A stretch of 64,000 nucleotides of DNA from Triops longicaudatus. Its lineage: Eukaryota; Arthropoda; Branchiopoda; Notostraca; Triopsidae. The stretch covers positions 1 to 64,000 of the forward strand of contig JAGQDJ010000203.1 of assembly GCA_022885665.1 (NCBI GenBank), given 5' to 3'. Below are positions 22,701 to 34,953 of the stretch, in pieces. The notes under the pieces were generated by a model that worked only from the letters and a program-made list of their open reading frames with translations, did no database searches and was not told the DNA's origin. Both the position numbers and the translations under genes were made by a program. Every line of letters begins with the position of its first letter. Position 1 is the stretch's first letter.

Positions 22701-25700
22701 TATGTGACGGATGCTTCTAGGTAAAAGTAAGTTTTCCAAGGCGTATTGTGCAGGCAAAGCAGCTTTGATTTCCAACCGGGCTAAATGTTGCAAAGTGGGC
22801 ACTTTCCGCGTGACCCACGCAACGTGCAGCAACGATCCCGTCGCTACGAAGAGTCGCCGGTCATTATGACCCCACGTTATGCTCGTTATGGGGACCTGAA
22901 TGATCGAAAAGTGGACACATTAGCTGACGGCATTCTCTCCCAGTCAAGGGGCAACGGGGTCGCAATGGAGTTGTTAGCACGACATTACTTGCGTGGCAGA
23001 AAGAGGGAACGAATAGCGCAAATGCCCCGCTTCGGTGTAAAACTTTAGCCAGTTGAGGACCTGGTTATTGCACATGACATGGCCCGCCACACACAGGTAA
23101 TCTCCCGCATTGCTCCAATCAATACACGCCGCCTTTAAGCCCGTGTCGACGTGGACCGGACTGACGTCATCGTGCGCTTTCATCAGGGTCAATTGGCCCG
23201 AGGCTTGCAAAACGGCCAGCACCCAAGCTCGGTGCCCACTGGGACCCGAGGTACCTATGCAAAGCAAAAAGAGACGTTCACGAGTGCGTTGCTGAAGGCC
23301 TTTCAGCATTCGTTACCGTTGGTGATGGACGTAACAGGTGTTCTGCTTTGCGTCGAAGCTGCACACGTCGTGCTTTCTTCCATTTTGAAGCGAGGGCAAT
23401 TCCATTGCAAAGCCGACAAAGGCACGTCGGGCGCAATCTTCAACTGCGCTACCATGGTGCCGTACACGTCTAATACCAGTAATGTACCGTTGGTCGTCCC
23501 TACGTACACCTAAACAAAAGCGTTGTATGAAGCAGTACCAGCTTTTCATCACGAATCAGGAGAAGAAAGGGGCAAAGCGAGCAAAAGGACTATGCTGGGC
23601 ACGTCCGCCCACTCTGTGCGATAATAAATCAAAGCTGTTTCCATTGACTACCCCCAAAACCCCCTAAGCTCCCGGAACGTCACTCCTCGGAATCGGTCAT
23701 CTTCCGCTCTTCATAAAATCAGCTGCGAGCTCACAAGAAATTTTGCTGACTGTTATAGCGATGTAGTGAAAATGGGAAAAATTACGTGTTGATCATCCGG
23801 CGTCCACGCCCCGCAAGACATGGTTGATTCAATACTAAGCATCGTCGACCAGTACCTTTGACCAGCCACGGACCCCACCAAGACAAACCCATCCTAGAGA
23901 CAACGGCAAAATGTATTACTAATGAGATAGGAGGGAATCGCGCGGCTTCATGAAAAAAAAAAAAAAAAAAAAAATAATAATAAACCAAAACATGATTAAA
24001 GCAATTGTTTTAAAAGAAATGCTTGTTATTTTTTGTCCTGTACTTGATAGCTGATGAGTGCCATTCGGCCATCATGGGACCACGCGAAATGCGTAACTGG
24101 CGTATTGCGGTCGTTAATTAGCTCAATGGACCATCTCCCTTCGTAGCGGATCCACACAAAGATAACTCCCGACGTGTCGCACGTGGCCAGCTTCTGATAC
24201 GGCTCGTTCCAGCGCACCAAACAAATCTGGCAAAAGGAGAGAAACCAACTATTCACCACCCAAAGGCATCAAACAGATCGAATATCCTTTGCTCAAACTT
24301 TTATTCTCCGTAGACCAATTCGCTGTGACACTTTAATGCACTTCCAGAACTGAAAACCTCCCCGGAACCCCATTTCCTCCCCCCCTGGCGCTAGAACCAA
24401 GTTGTCTTGTACCCCGATCGGCTTTTTAGACATCCAAGTCATATGGCTCCCTATGGCCACGTGTGTATGTATGGCAACCCCCTTGCTGTTGAGGACGACT
24501 CAATCTAGGCGATTTGCCCAATTGCCCTCCTGCATCGCTCCATCTTGGCTATTAGCGTAACGTGGCCCTCCCCCCTACCTTCCCTATCTCTCTTATTACA
24601 TAACCAGAATAGCACCCAAAATGTTGCGTACCCTCATAGGAGGGTGGAGGCTACACACTCGTTTTAGACCAACAATATTAAGGGGTCGTGCGTACATAAA
24701 AAGCTAGTTGTTTCCCTTCAGGGATGTCCATCCCTCTAAATTTGGCTAATGTTGGTGAATTTGGAGAAAACTAGATCAAAATTAAAAAATGTGTCATAAT
24801 GAAGACTTTATGCATCGGAAATCTCACAAAAGTTTCACATGCTCGCATAAAATCGAAACATGAAACCGAACTACAGTGAGAATAAAAGTTCCATCTTTGT
24901 AGTTTCGGTATATGCGGGCTATCCGCGACTGCTTCCTTTACTCATCAATGGAAGATTCTTTATTCGCGGACAACCAGGTCGAGCACGTTCAAGAGCATCC
25001 TCCATTCCTTGAAACCTTGATATCAGAAATGCTTTCATATAGCAAGCCATTTATTGCACAAAATGAACCAGTAGTTCTCTATTATACGCCCCCTTGGACT
25101 TTCTTCCAGGTTTTGTGGTTTGAAAATGCAAGCTAATTTACCATAATTTAACTGAACCTAACCTACAGGTCCACGGGTGTCTTACCTACGTTCGATACGT
25201 CTGCTTCTGAAAAGAAAGGTTGTCCTTACCGGAGTGCGGTGTCCGCGTAAATTAAAGTTGCTACGCGGCGGAGGGACAGTTTTGTTGGGTGCGACGGTGG
25301 AAGTGTACGTCACTCCGACAACACCACGTGTATTGCCGGTTGCTAGCCATCCTTCTTGGTAATACGAGGCGCGATTCAGCTTCCATCCATCACCCTGACA
25401 CATAAACGCAAATAATAAAGATTGGATCCATTAGTCAGTCACGCTTCTTTTTTTTTCGCGTCGCTGCGCTGGTTTGTTCACAAACCCGACCTTTCAGATT
25501 AGTAAGACCCGAAAGAAGGGAGAGAGAAAAAAAAAGTGTCGACACAGGAAGAACGATTAATAAGATAAAGCTTTGTACAACTTATCTCTCTCTACAGAAT
25601 CTATCAAGCAGCCCTTTCGTTGGGTTCCCAGGTATAGCGACACTTCTTTTCTCACATCTTTGTTTCTCTTCTTTCTTTCGTTCACGTCAATCGTTCTGCT

Positions 25701-28408
25701 GAGCTTGTAAACTTATTTTCATTTACTGAAAGTACTTCCTGTCTTCCCTTCAGGTTTTGAATGTTGTGAAGCATTATTAGCTTTAGCCATTTTGTACATT
25801 TTATTTTTTTTTTATTTTTATTTTTTTTTATTTTTTTAATATTCAGTGTGAGCTCCCGCTACAAGGATCCTCTCAGGACGAAGGAAAAGCATTTATTGTT
25901 CTCTATGAAACTCGCCTAAGATGATGTCTTGGACACTAGAAAACTCACGTTACCTTCTTCCCTTTTCATTGGATGTGTTTTCAATTCTCACCTATTCTCT
26001 TCTTCAAAAACAGACAAGGACCCTTGAGAACAGTTTAGGGCGAAACCCAGGAAGGCGAGAGTGACAGGCTCCGAATCTGAAAATCAAGAGTTACTCGGCG
26101 AGAAAAGCGAACATTTCTTCCGCTTTCTTTTGGGTGAAACTGAGAAGGCGATCACGGATCTTTCCTTCCTTCCTTCCTTCGTTCAAAGGAGGGCGACTCG
26201 GAGAAAGGAGAGCAGAGTGCTTCCTCGCAAGAGCGTTCTTGACGGCACGCGGACGGGGTATTGATCGCCGTTTCTGCCGTAAGCAAGCGAACCCCGTGTC
26301 CGCAAGAAATATGTGACTCATATGTACTGTAGCCTAGCCGAGTCAAAGAAATCTCCAAGAAGAAAGGGGGAGAGAAGACGCCTTGGGGAAAGCCTAGCTG
26401 GAAACATGCCGCAGTAAGTGAAATAACCACATAACCAATAGCAAGCCGGCAGCAATACAAGTCTTCCCTGCTCGTACTAACGCATTCCAAGTGAGAAGCT
26501 AATTTAAATTCAGAACTTTTCCTCTTGAACATCCAATTAAACTTCAAACTTGGTTGGTGGAAAAAGTGTAAATTATGCAACAAGGTAATACGGCGAAATT
26601 CTGGAATAAATAATTCCGAAAGGAGTTCAAAAAGAGTCTTCTAAAGAGTAGAAACGTCGTAAAGAGGCTAAATTGGAAGAAATTAGCGTAAATTGCTTCA
26701 GACGTGCACGTTATGCATCTTTGCTTTGCATTCCTTAATGATCATAAAAAAGGGGTAAGTTGCCTAATTCTACTAGCCAAAGGCTTTACCCGTTTCTTAC
26801 AGACATTAGGTGTACGGATTAGGTAATTCTCCGATAGCTTTGAATTGACTCCAGTAATAACCTACCATGGCACATGTCCTTCGCACATTAGCAGCTTCCT
26901 CTGAATCCGTGCAATATGCATGAAACGTTTAGCCAGTAAATCCCGGAATTAAAAAGGGGACACAAAGACGCTTTCATGCACGTAAGTACCAGCAAGTACA
27001 GAAGAAGCGCGCAATCAGCGAGAGAACCATGGTGAATTTCCAAGCTAAGTATTCTGAACATTTCGTAAGTGATAACATGGGCGTGGGCTCAGGTTAGCAC
27101 ATCGTTGTGTTGTCCGTTCCCTCGTTGGCTTAATAGGCTCTCGCTGTTAGTTGGACGGCCATGTTTTCCTTTTTTCTTCCTTTTTGTCCGTATCACCCTG
27201 CGAGGAAGTTTGAGGCTCTTGGAATGCTAACGAGTTGCCACCGATCGAAGGGTAACCTCTTAAAAGCTGCTATCCAGCTCGAAATCTGTAAGCTATGGTT
27301 CTTTCCGTAAGAAAAAAGAACGAACCTGGCTGAGGGCCTTTGCTAACACCCTCTTAACGCCAAGTCTTCTCGTGCTTTTCGAACTGTATCCTCGCTAATC
27401 AGAGCTCTTTTGGCCCAACGCGAGTATACTCGAATGCTATTATCGAAGGAGACGTTTAGGCGACACTGTGTCCATCGCCAAAGCATGGCAAACGATAACG
27501 AAGCTTCCACAACGGGAACTTTCGCTGTTGCTCAGCGCCGTGTAGTTACTTGATGTCATCTGTGTTCCTCGGCCTTGTTTTAACCAAATATATCTTACCA
27601 GATATATAAATATATCTTATGATATAGATAAATATAGATATATAAATATATCTTATGTACTCGACTGAACAATTTTGTAAGTAATTTACTAACTGTCTGC
27701 ACGGCCTTCGCTACGCGAACTTTGTCGGCATTCCAGCGCACTGCATTTCGGAAAGAAACCAAGCGCTCGAGTATTTGCTCCTCTTGTGGTTTGGTTCCCT
27801 TTGGCTCATCAAAAGCGCGATTGTCATGGTGTGTACTTGTTGGCTTATGGGTGATTTGGTTGTGAAAAGCCGACTTTCAGGGTGGGGCTTACATTTCTGC
27901 CCTTCTTTCGCTCAACTTCCTTCACCCTCCACCCTTTCCGCGCTTGGTTTTCTCTCCCCCCCCCACCCCCCCGACCCATGTGACTGCTCTTCCAAACTTT
28001 CTCACTGTCTTTACTTGGATATTGATTAGGTGACGTGAAAACAAGGTGTATGTGTCTACGTAAAAGCTGAGGTGGCTTCCAATACGGGAAAAGGCGCATA
28101 TGCCACCACGATGCGGGAAGCTACGCGATGCGGGTTCGCCTCTTTTTTAGCAGTACAATGAAAACAGGGTGGGTGTGCACCCTCTCGCTATTGAGAATCG
28201 ATCAAAGTCAAGAGCCTATACACGTATTAGCACCCACGAGGCCAAAGCCCTCAACTCTCCTAAACGGCTAAGCTAAACGGCTACAACGACCGAAAATCAC
28301 CACCATACTCACTTCAGGTTGCTCTTCGGGCACTCGTCCCATCCACGACAAGGACTGGATGGAGCTATCACTTCGCACGTGGCTGGTCTGTTCCAAGTGC
28401 AAATGCAT
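19726..28408 (-). CDS. TULP4: Tubby-related protein 4 (WD40, SOCS box, split tubby domain)
   Basis: Twelve exons: 28313-28408, 25230-25394, 24044-24226, 23786-23893, 23317-23509, 22989-23254, 22671-22895, 21978-22601, 21833-21925, 20784-21751, 20347-20722, 19726-19842; 1137 residues (human about 1540). The N-terminus SLSWMGRVPEEQPE and EGWLATGNTRGVVGVTY start the WD40 region, with RWNEPYQKLATCDTSG, SHDGRMALISYQ and TPDDQHVYVGTTNG. A SOCS-box-like segment lies at about 365-412. The tubby domain is split: the first part at about 621-670 (TSNIWGTKFKIHG, TYKTSLLHLQPRQMT), then a Ser-rich insertion of about 390 residues, then the second part at 1062-1137 (LWNEHSQVYQLDFGGRVTQE, MQFGRIDGNAYTLDFQYPF). 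The known role is as a proposed substrate adaptor of a cullin-RING ligase; targets are unclear. Exon 1 was found 2.9 kb upstream; an in-frame stop precedes its ATG. Confidence 0.95.
25395..28312 (-). other. First intron of TULP4 (2.9 kb)
   Basis: No coding exon found. Contents: a T/A-rich stretch at about 25797-25845; AT-rich direct repeats at 27601-27657; a C-run with CCCCCCCACCCCCCC near 27957-27972. Small frames here have no recognisable product. As the first intron of a large gene it may hold enhancers, but no specific site can be named. Confidence 0.7.
27601..27657. repeat. Direct repeat of an AT-rich 21-mer
   Basis: The 21-mer beginning GATATATAAATATATC occurs exactly at 27601-27621 and 27637-27657, separated by a related AT-rich spacer. 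The units are partly self-complementary. Confidence 0.85.
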
Positions 28409-29093
28409 CTTGTAATCCGCGTCACAATTCTTGTCCGTCTCAAGCTGCCTTCTCGTTCATTCACAGTGCGTTCGTTTCAACGGACCAGCCATGAGGAAAA
28501 CACTTGGCACCACTGTAAGTAAACCCTAAGCTTCGTGATCTGTAATATCCGAATGAAATCTGTGCATTCCGCGGAAAGACTTGGCTCGTATCGAGCGAGT
28601 GTACGCCGACTAGCAGGTGCCCAGTAGCCATACAGTCAAGCCTCCTCAGCGTCTTGGTAGGACCAGTATTTGAGCTTCCAAGTCACGCCTACCGGTGTCT
28701 TGCGCGCGACGTGGCCCTGACGCGAGCGTACAACAACCTCGCCTTTTCTTCGATCGGCACGTTCTTCAGCCATGTGTGGACACATCTTAGAATGATTTCT
28801 AAGACTAAATAGACAGGATATGTGAAAATTAACTTTTATTGAGCTAAACAGTGGCAATCATGAACCCCAAGGAATTGCAAAAACTCCAAGACGAAAGAAA
28901 AAAAACGGAATGTAAATAAAATTAAGAAAGATCGCTCTCCTGGGTCGCGTGGTATCTATGAAGACTTTCTTGGAATTCTGAAAATTATGAATTCGGCATG
29001 CGGTGAAGAGTTCGCAAAACACACATTTTCAGCAGAAACAAAAATTAGCTCTTCAGTGGCAACAGGAAAGAAAAAATCTCTTCTTTTAACGGT
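28409..29093. other. Compact space between TULP4 5' end and CENP-O 3' end
   Basis: Both neighbours read on the minus strand. A minus-strand poly(A) signal for the CENP-O gene (TTTATT) is at 28836-28841, so the TULP4 promoter and 5' UTR have about 430 nt. A minus-strand open frame at 28636-28857 ends before the TULP4 start (see findings). Confidence 0.5.
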
Positions 29094-30509
29094 TCAAAAT
29101 GCTTCGTCAAAGGCTTGCTTTAAAGGAAGCGCCAGGAAAGGCTGGCACTGCTCGCGTAACGCGTCCATATCTTCCTCGTTCATCTTAGCGCGAAAACCTC
29201 CTAAGATTTGGTTAGTTTACCAAGATTTTCAGTACTCTATGCGTTACCCTTTCTCGGTCGAGTGGCTTCATGACCAAACACGAACATTTCGTGTGGCAAC
29301 GTTTTCATTGGCTCGTAGACTAAATTCACCTGTACTTCGTAGCTCATGTCCTCGACAGTGAGCGTCATGTTAATGTTAATGGATAAAAAACCTTCGGCGG
29401 AAGAAAGGAGCGTTTTCTTGCCCTCCACGTGTTTCTGGGAGAAAGGAAGGTGTTGAAAAGAGCTTACAACAGGGCTTGTTCCAAACTAAGGTTTAAAGCC
29501 ATGCCGCCAGAGTCACCTGCGGCAGACCCGCCATATTAAGTACTTCTGGAGTGTTTCTCAACGGAAAGAGCGCATGTTACGACACATTACGCGAAATTTT
29601 CGTTTTGAATGAGAAGAAATTTAAATGAGAAGAAAGTGCGCACTAAGTACTATGCGAACACACTGCTCTCTAAAATTAACATGGTTTTCAAATTTTGCAT
29701 CTTTCCGCAGTCTATACGACTCCAGCATCTGTGCGGGCATAGCAACGAACCCTACTTTGGAAGAAGCCCTGTCATTGGCTTTGACGTACTTCTAATTTGC
29801 AGTACTGCTTCTTGCGGTTCTGGTAAGCGTACAAAAGGTCAGAAATGTGACCCAGGAGTTCATTTATAGGCTTGCTAGTATCTAAGTCTTTTAAAGTGAT
29901 GCACTGAGGGAGCCAGCATCGCCCCAGTTCATAACCTATTTTACTTCACTCAATTATTGGCCTCTTTTTTGAATGAGTGAGCGTCATACCATTTTCAGTC
30001 GTTTGGACTGTGACTGACCATTTGTCGGGATCATACGCATGGCCAAGCATGGGGTGAAACATGACTTTGTACTTGTTGCCATCGACACGTGCTACGGACA
30101 TTCCTATGGACATCGAATAAGGGGGTGTGGTTAAAAGACTGAGTAGGATACGCCTTTACCGGCAAGCCGTAGCCAGCTTCGCCATTTTACTGTACAAATA
30201 ATGAAAGGTGCGATTTGACAGGTTGAAGCGTTTCGTTGGTGCCACCAGTCAATCTGAAACCAGCTCTAGTAGTCAAAGAATACCTGTGAATTTCTGAAAC
30301 TTGAACAACAATTCGGTTTCGGACAGACGATAACGGACTTGAATTTGCTCTACTTCCTCCACGTTTTCTAACGCCTTGTTAATTCCTTTGTGCGAACGTG
30401 TTTTATCGGCAGCTTCCAGGACCAGGGTTCTTCGACGCAGGAGGTTCACTCTATTTTTCAGCTCTTCTACTTCATTTTCCAGCTGTCTAATTTCCCGTAT
30501 GCTAGCCAT
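29094..30509 (-). CDS. CENPO: Probable centromere protein O (CENP-O/Mcm21)
   Basis: Likely kinetochore COMA/CENP-O-class subunit. Five exons: 30284-30509, 29990-30103, 29790-29935, 29248-29434, 29094-29200; 259 residues (human 300). The N-terminus is a coiled coil (IRQLENEVEELKNRVNLLRR). It is followed by LFKFQKFTG then a beta-rich RWD-type region, matching the YHFTG-L junction of CENP-O. Then LPQCITLKDLD...LLYAYQNRKKQY aligns with the human IPLEEI...LNAYSGRKYQ block, and the C-terminus FLALPLKQAFDEAF matches the KPLHQVFASF ending. All junction phases agree. Similarity is by short conserved blocks only, so the family call is moderate; another RWD kinetochore protein is the alternative. Its presence would be of note because many insects have lost the CENP-O complex. 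A profile search would settle it. Confidence 0.65.
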
Positions 30510-31562
30510 TTGCTAATCTTTTCTCAAGGACAACTTTGAACACAACTGAAAAATAATGCACGTAAAACACTTTAAATAAACAAAAACCCTCACTGAACTT
30601 AAAGTAAAGGTGTCACCGTAAAAAATACAACTTTAATGTTCAGTGCACACTAAGTAACCTTTGAAATAACGTTCACAACGATCAGGAAAACTTTTCCGCG
30701 GTTTGTTTTGGATTTGGCTGCCGCTTGTAAAAAATATTCCGCATTTTCGCTGAAAATGCATTTAAATGCCATCTATGTGCAGTTTAAACAAATGATAAAA
30801 CCATAAAACTGCTACGCGTGCGCCATCTGAACAATAAACTATTACCAATTAGCGGATAACTTTGAGCTTGGAATTTGTTTTCTTTAGATGGCACAGTTGC
30901 GACTTTAAACAGACCAACAATTTGTTTTCGCTTCGATAAATAAAGCCACAATAATTAATTACAATCTTTATTGCAGATAAATAAGTATTGCAGTAAATGC
31001 TCAGGGCGGCTTTGGAACGGATTCTTACGGATAATTACTGTTCAGGCAATCTTCCTTTTCGCATTGACAACAACAGAACGAAACAGCTTCTTTTCGTAGT
31101 GAAATTAATTTATGCCCGTCGCATAATTTCTAAAGTATCCCAGGGAGAAAAACACATTAAACTAGGCCTCACGTCACTTATAAATTCTGTATTTCAACAT
31201 GTTTTTCTTTTTTCCCAACCCAAATTACGCAAGAAGAGGCGCGCCGAAGGGAGCACGAAAAACAATTTGTTTAGGATCCTATTGGATTTTTTAACGATGA
31301 TTTGATCACGTGACACTAGCATGCCCTAATGGTTGCGCTTTTGTTGTTTTTCGGGTCTGGCTTGTCCGGTCCGATCGAGCCGCGTAGCTCCATTCAAGGT
31401 CTCGTGGTCCAAATCACTGCTCCGTAGTCGCACTGCTGAGTTGCCGGCAGTAGTAGTAACCCAGCTTGAACGGCAGTTGCAGTTCCCACTTCGACAGTAC
31501 TTGACACAGCTCCTACGGTTCTACGCTATAATTCCAGAGTTATCGCCCGTACCGAAGTAGCC
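30510..31562. other. Intergenic between divergent CENP-O and hexokinase genes
   Basis: About 1 kb of shared upstream sequence, AT-rich, without a recognisable gene. Open frames near 30997-31305 and 31333-31560 match nothing known to me. No clear TATA box before 31563. Confidence 0.5.
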
Positions 31563-34500
31563 ATGGCCTCTGTCGTAAACACGGACATCCAAAGCTTGCA
31601 TTTATCCGATGTTACCAAACTACAGAAGGTAAAAACGAAGAAGAGAAAAAGCTACTTCCAATGATGATGTTTTATCGACGCGATCAATGCAATTTGAGCA
31701 CTTGGCGAGTATCTTCTCACTGATAAATTGACGTGTTTCACTTTCATAGGTCAACGAGATTGTGGGCGGACTAATCCTCGATGCGGCCATTCAGGCGCGA
31801 ATCCGACAAGTGTTTGAATCTGAAATGGAACTCGGCTTAGCCAAAAATCCACCCAGCGTTTCTTCGCTGCAAATGGAGAACACTTTCCTTCCCGAACTGC
31901 CGGACGGCACGGGTATCGAAAAGAACTAATCGTGCATACTTTCTATAATTCCCTCAAATATAGTTTACTTCTTGTGTGTCATATATTTTGCTTCAGAGTG
32001 TCGATTATTTTATTTAATATACCAGCAACGGTTGTACTTGCTTTTACCAATTGTCGGGAGTGACTCGCTAAATGCTATGTCGTTGTTTTTTTAAGAGGAT
32101 GGCGACTACATGGCACTAGATTTAGGCGGCACGAATTTCCGGGTCATTCTTCTCAGTCTGCGCGGCGGAAAACTCGAATCAGAAGAAGTCAAGTACTACC
32201 AAGTGCCAGAACACATTCGTTTAGGCCCCGGGGTCGACCTGTTCGACTTCCTGGCCGAATGCATCGAAGACTTTATGACCCTTCGCAATTTAAAGGGCAG
32301 AAAATTGCCACTAGGTAATGTATTTTTAGTATTTTCTTTGTTTTCCTCCAAGGCTTTCAACACACTACTTTCGTGGTTTCTTCCATTTGTACCTCGTAAT
32401 TATTTGAGATTTTTTTGGGGTTTTGTGTCACGTTTTAATGTTATTTTCGTAGAAAGGAAGAATAGATCATCTCTGCGTTAAATAAACGTGTCACATTAAA
32501 CAAAAGCCTGGTCGGTGACGGTGCGACGCCAAAGCAACACATGATACCGAATGCATCTACTATCTCACCAAAAGGCAGGTTTTAGATATTGTATGGAAGC
32601 GCACATACGACCCAAACGCTGAAATAAGGGACAAAGCCGAAGATGATAATGTGATCGATCATCTGGAAACAAAATTGAAAAAAATATTTTCGTGTTTTAT
32701 TTCGACGGCTTTTAGCCTACGAGTATTTATTTCATCTTAGTTGTATGTTTATTAGATTTGAAGCTGTAATCTGCTTTATATTTTCTCCCTAAAAAATAGA
32801 AAAAAATAAGAGCTCATTTGTCACGTCTCCGTATCGCGATGCTGATGGAAGAGCGATAGGCTGTTGTCCTGGGGTGGAGGGGCTTCCCAACAATGTGTGT
32901 CTCTTTTGTGTTGTTTTTAATGAAAGCTTTCTTGTCACTTCCCCAATCGGTTGCCCTAGGAAACCTGGAAAAGACGTCAAAGCACATTTTCGGTGCTTCT
33001 TCAAGTTGACCTCTTTTGAACACCCTCCCTGAGTTTCTCAAGTGTAACAAACCACACTCCCGCTTGTCCATCACGTTGGATAGAATTTGTCGCGTGTCTT
33101 GTGCGCTTCTCCCCACACCCTCTTTTTATCATTTAATGAAGATGGTGAATAATTCATGTATTTCGATGCAAGTTTAACGTATTTGTTCCTGTTTCATTTT
33201 TCCGGCCGTGTAGGGTTCACCTTTTCGTTTCCCATGACGCAACAAGGCCTCGATGTGGGCATTTTGGTGTCGTGGACCAAATCTTTCAACTGCGATGGAG
33301 TTGTCGGAGAAGATGCTGTCAGAATGCTCAACGACGCCATCCATCGCCGGCACTTGGACGTGGACGTCGTGGCAGTGCTTAACGACACCACCGGTATTGC
33401 TTGTCTTGTCTGATTTCGTTTCATTCACCCTGGTGACAAACCATTCCTTCACACATTTAACACTTAGCTATATATGAAAATAACTCTTTGAATGTAACTC
33501 TTTAAATAAGGTACACTGGTGCAAGGAGCGTTTATGGACCGCCGTTGTGCCATCGGTCTCATTCTGGGCACCGGCAGCAACGCTTGCTATATCGAGAGCG
33601 TGGACCGAATCCAGAAGTGGGAGGGTGAGCATCAGGTTCAAGAAGTCGTCATTGACATTGAATGGGGCGCTTTTGGCGATAATGGCGTTCTCGATTTCAT
33701 CAAAACCGAGTTCGACCGCGAGGTAGATCGGTTATCGCTCCTAGTTGGCTCTTTTACGTAAGTCCAAGCTTTTTTAAAGGAAACAGTGTACTAAATCAAT
33801 AAAATACCATTGTAACCAATGTATAATACCATGTACATTGTAATAAAATACCACTGTCTAGGTTTGAAAAACTCTTCGGCGGTAAATACCTCGGGGAACT
33901 CGTTCGCAACGTCTTAGTCAAGCTTACTCAAGCTAACGTAACCTTCCAAGGCAAAACCTCAGAGAAACTGTTAACTCACGCCCAATTCACGACGCGCTAC
34001 GTTTCTTTAATTGAACAGTAAGTTGTTGCTCCTCGCTGAGTAAGTCTCAATCTCTGTCGAATTGTTGCAGAGACCGTTTGGATGGCAAGACGGATCGAAC
34101 AGTCGAAGCTTTGAACGAACTCGAACTAGATTTCGATCTGGACGATTTGGCCGTGGTCCAGTATGTTTGCTACGTTATTTCCGAGCGGGCAGCTATTCTG
34201 GTTTCTCTGTGTAAGGCTTCCGCAAACGAATACTTAGTAAGAATCATTGGGAAATGAAACGACCCTTTTCCTCTTCAAAGGCCTCGCCTCGTTGCTCGAC
34301 AGAATGAAGCGCGCTCACGTGACGATCGCGGTCGACGGATCTCTTTTCAAACTCCATCCCCGTTTAAGGGAGAGGATGCAGTATTACATCAGTTCCATGG
34401 CTCCTACCCAGAGTGTAAGCTTTCTACCGAATTTTTCGAATCACCTGAAATCTTGTACTGAGTTGGAATCTTGTTAGTTCAATCTGATGCTGGCCGAAGA

Positions 34501-34576
34501 CGGCAGCGGTAAAGGCGCTGGATTGGTGGCCGCTATCGCGAAGCGACTTCAAAGCCGTGGTCAAAAAGTCATCTGA
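31563..34576 (+). CDS. HK: Hexokinase (single-domain, about 50 kDa)
   Basis: Phosphorylates glucose at C6 with ATP, the first step of glycolysis, in the cytosol. Nine exons: 31563-31628, 31750-31912, 32096-32314, 33214-33393, 33511-33757, 33862-34017, 34071-34210, 34281-34414, 34478-34576; 467 residues, the usual length for invertebrate hexokinase. Motifs: phosphate-binding LDLGGTNFRV (84-93), sugar-binding GFTFSFPMTQQGLDVGILVS and SWTKSFNCDG, catalytic VLNDTTGTL with Asp207, GLILGTGSNACYIE, IDIEWGAFGDNG, DGSLFKLHPRL, and the C-terminal LAEDGSGKGAGLVAAIAKRL. There is no membrane-insertion hydrophobic N-terminus like vertebrate HK1/2, so mitochondrial docking by that route is not expected. The third intron (32315-33213, 899 nt) holds no exon I can find. 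AATAAA at 34757-34762. Confidence 0.97.
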
Positions 34577-34953
34577 GTTCATCCGAATTATTCTACCGTC
34601 TGATGCAAGCGAACAATTAGTGTTACTAACGTGGAAACACCAGTGGGACGTGTCGGTGCTTGTTGTCGTTTCGTCAATTGTCCTAGTTCTGTACGCCAGT
34701 GGAAAAATTAAGTCCGACCATTATGAAGGAATCGATTGCATCTCGCAAAATAACAAAATAAAATCAACATGAAATCAACAAGGCATTTTGAAGATCAGTT
34801 TCGAGTTTATACAACCGTTTATTTTTTGTTTTCTTTTAACGTCTACAATGGTTTATTCACATCGCGCCCTACTGCACTAGTAGCCACAATTTTCCTTTTG
34901 CTTGCCTTTCTTTCGGGTTTTAAAGTGGACGACAACAGATGGTGATTTCTTCT
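34577..34953. other. Convergent 3' ends of hexokinase and ATP5F1D
   Basis: The hexokinase poly(A) signal (AATAAA 34757-34762) and the opposite-strand signal of ATP5F1D (TTTATT 34852-34857) lie within 100 nt of each other and do not cross. No gene seen. Confidence 0.7.

Noticed and set aside
28987..29361. 124-codon plus-strand frame
   Set aside because: Antisense to the last two CENP-O exons, which carry the conserved motifs and consistent splice phases.
34557..34772. 71-codon plus-strand frame with a hydrophobic stretch
   Set aside because: Overlaps the hexokinase stop and 3' UTR in another frame; no independent promoter or similarity.
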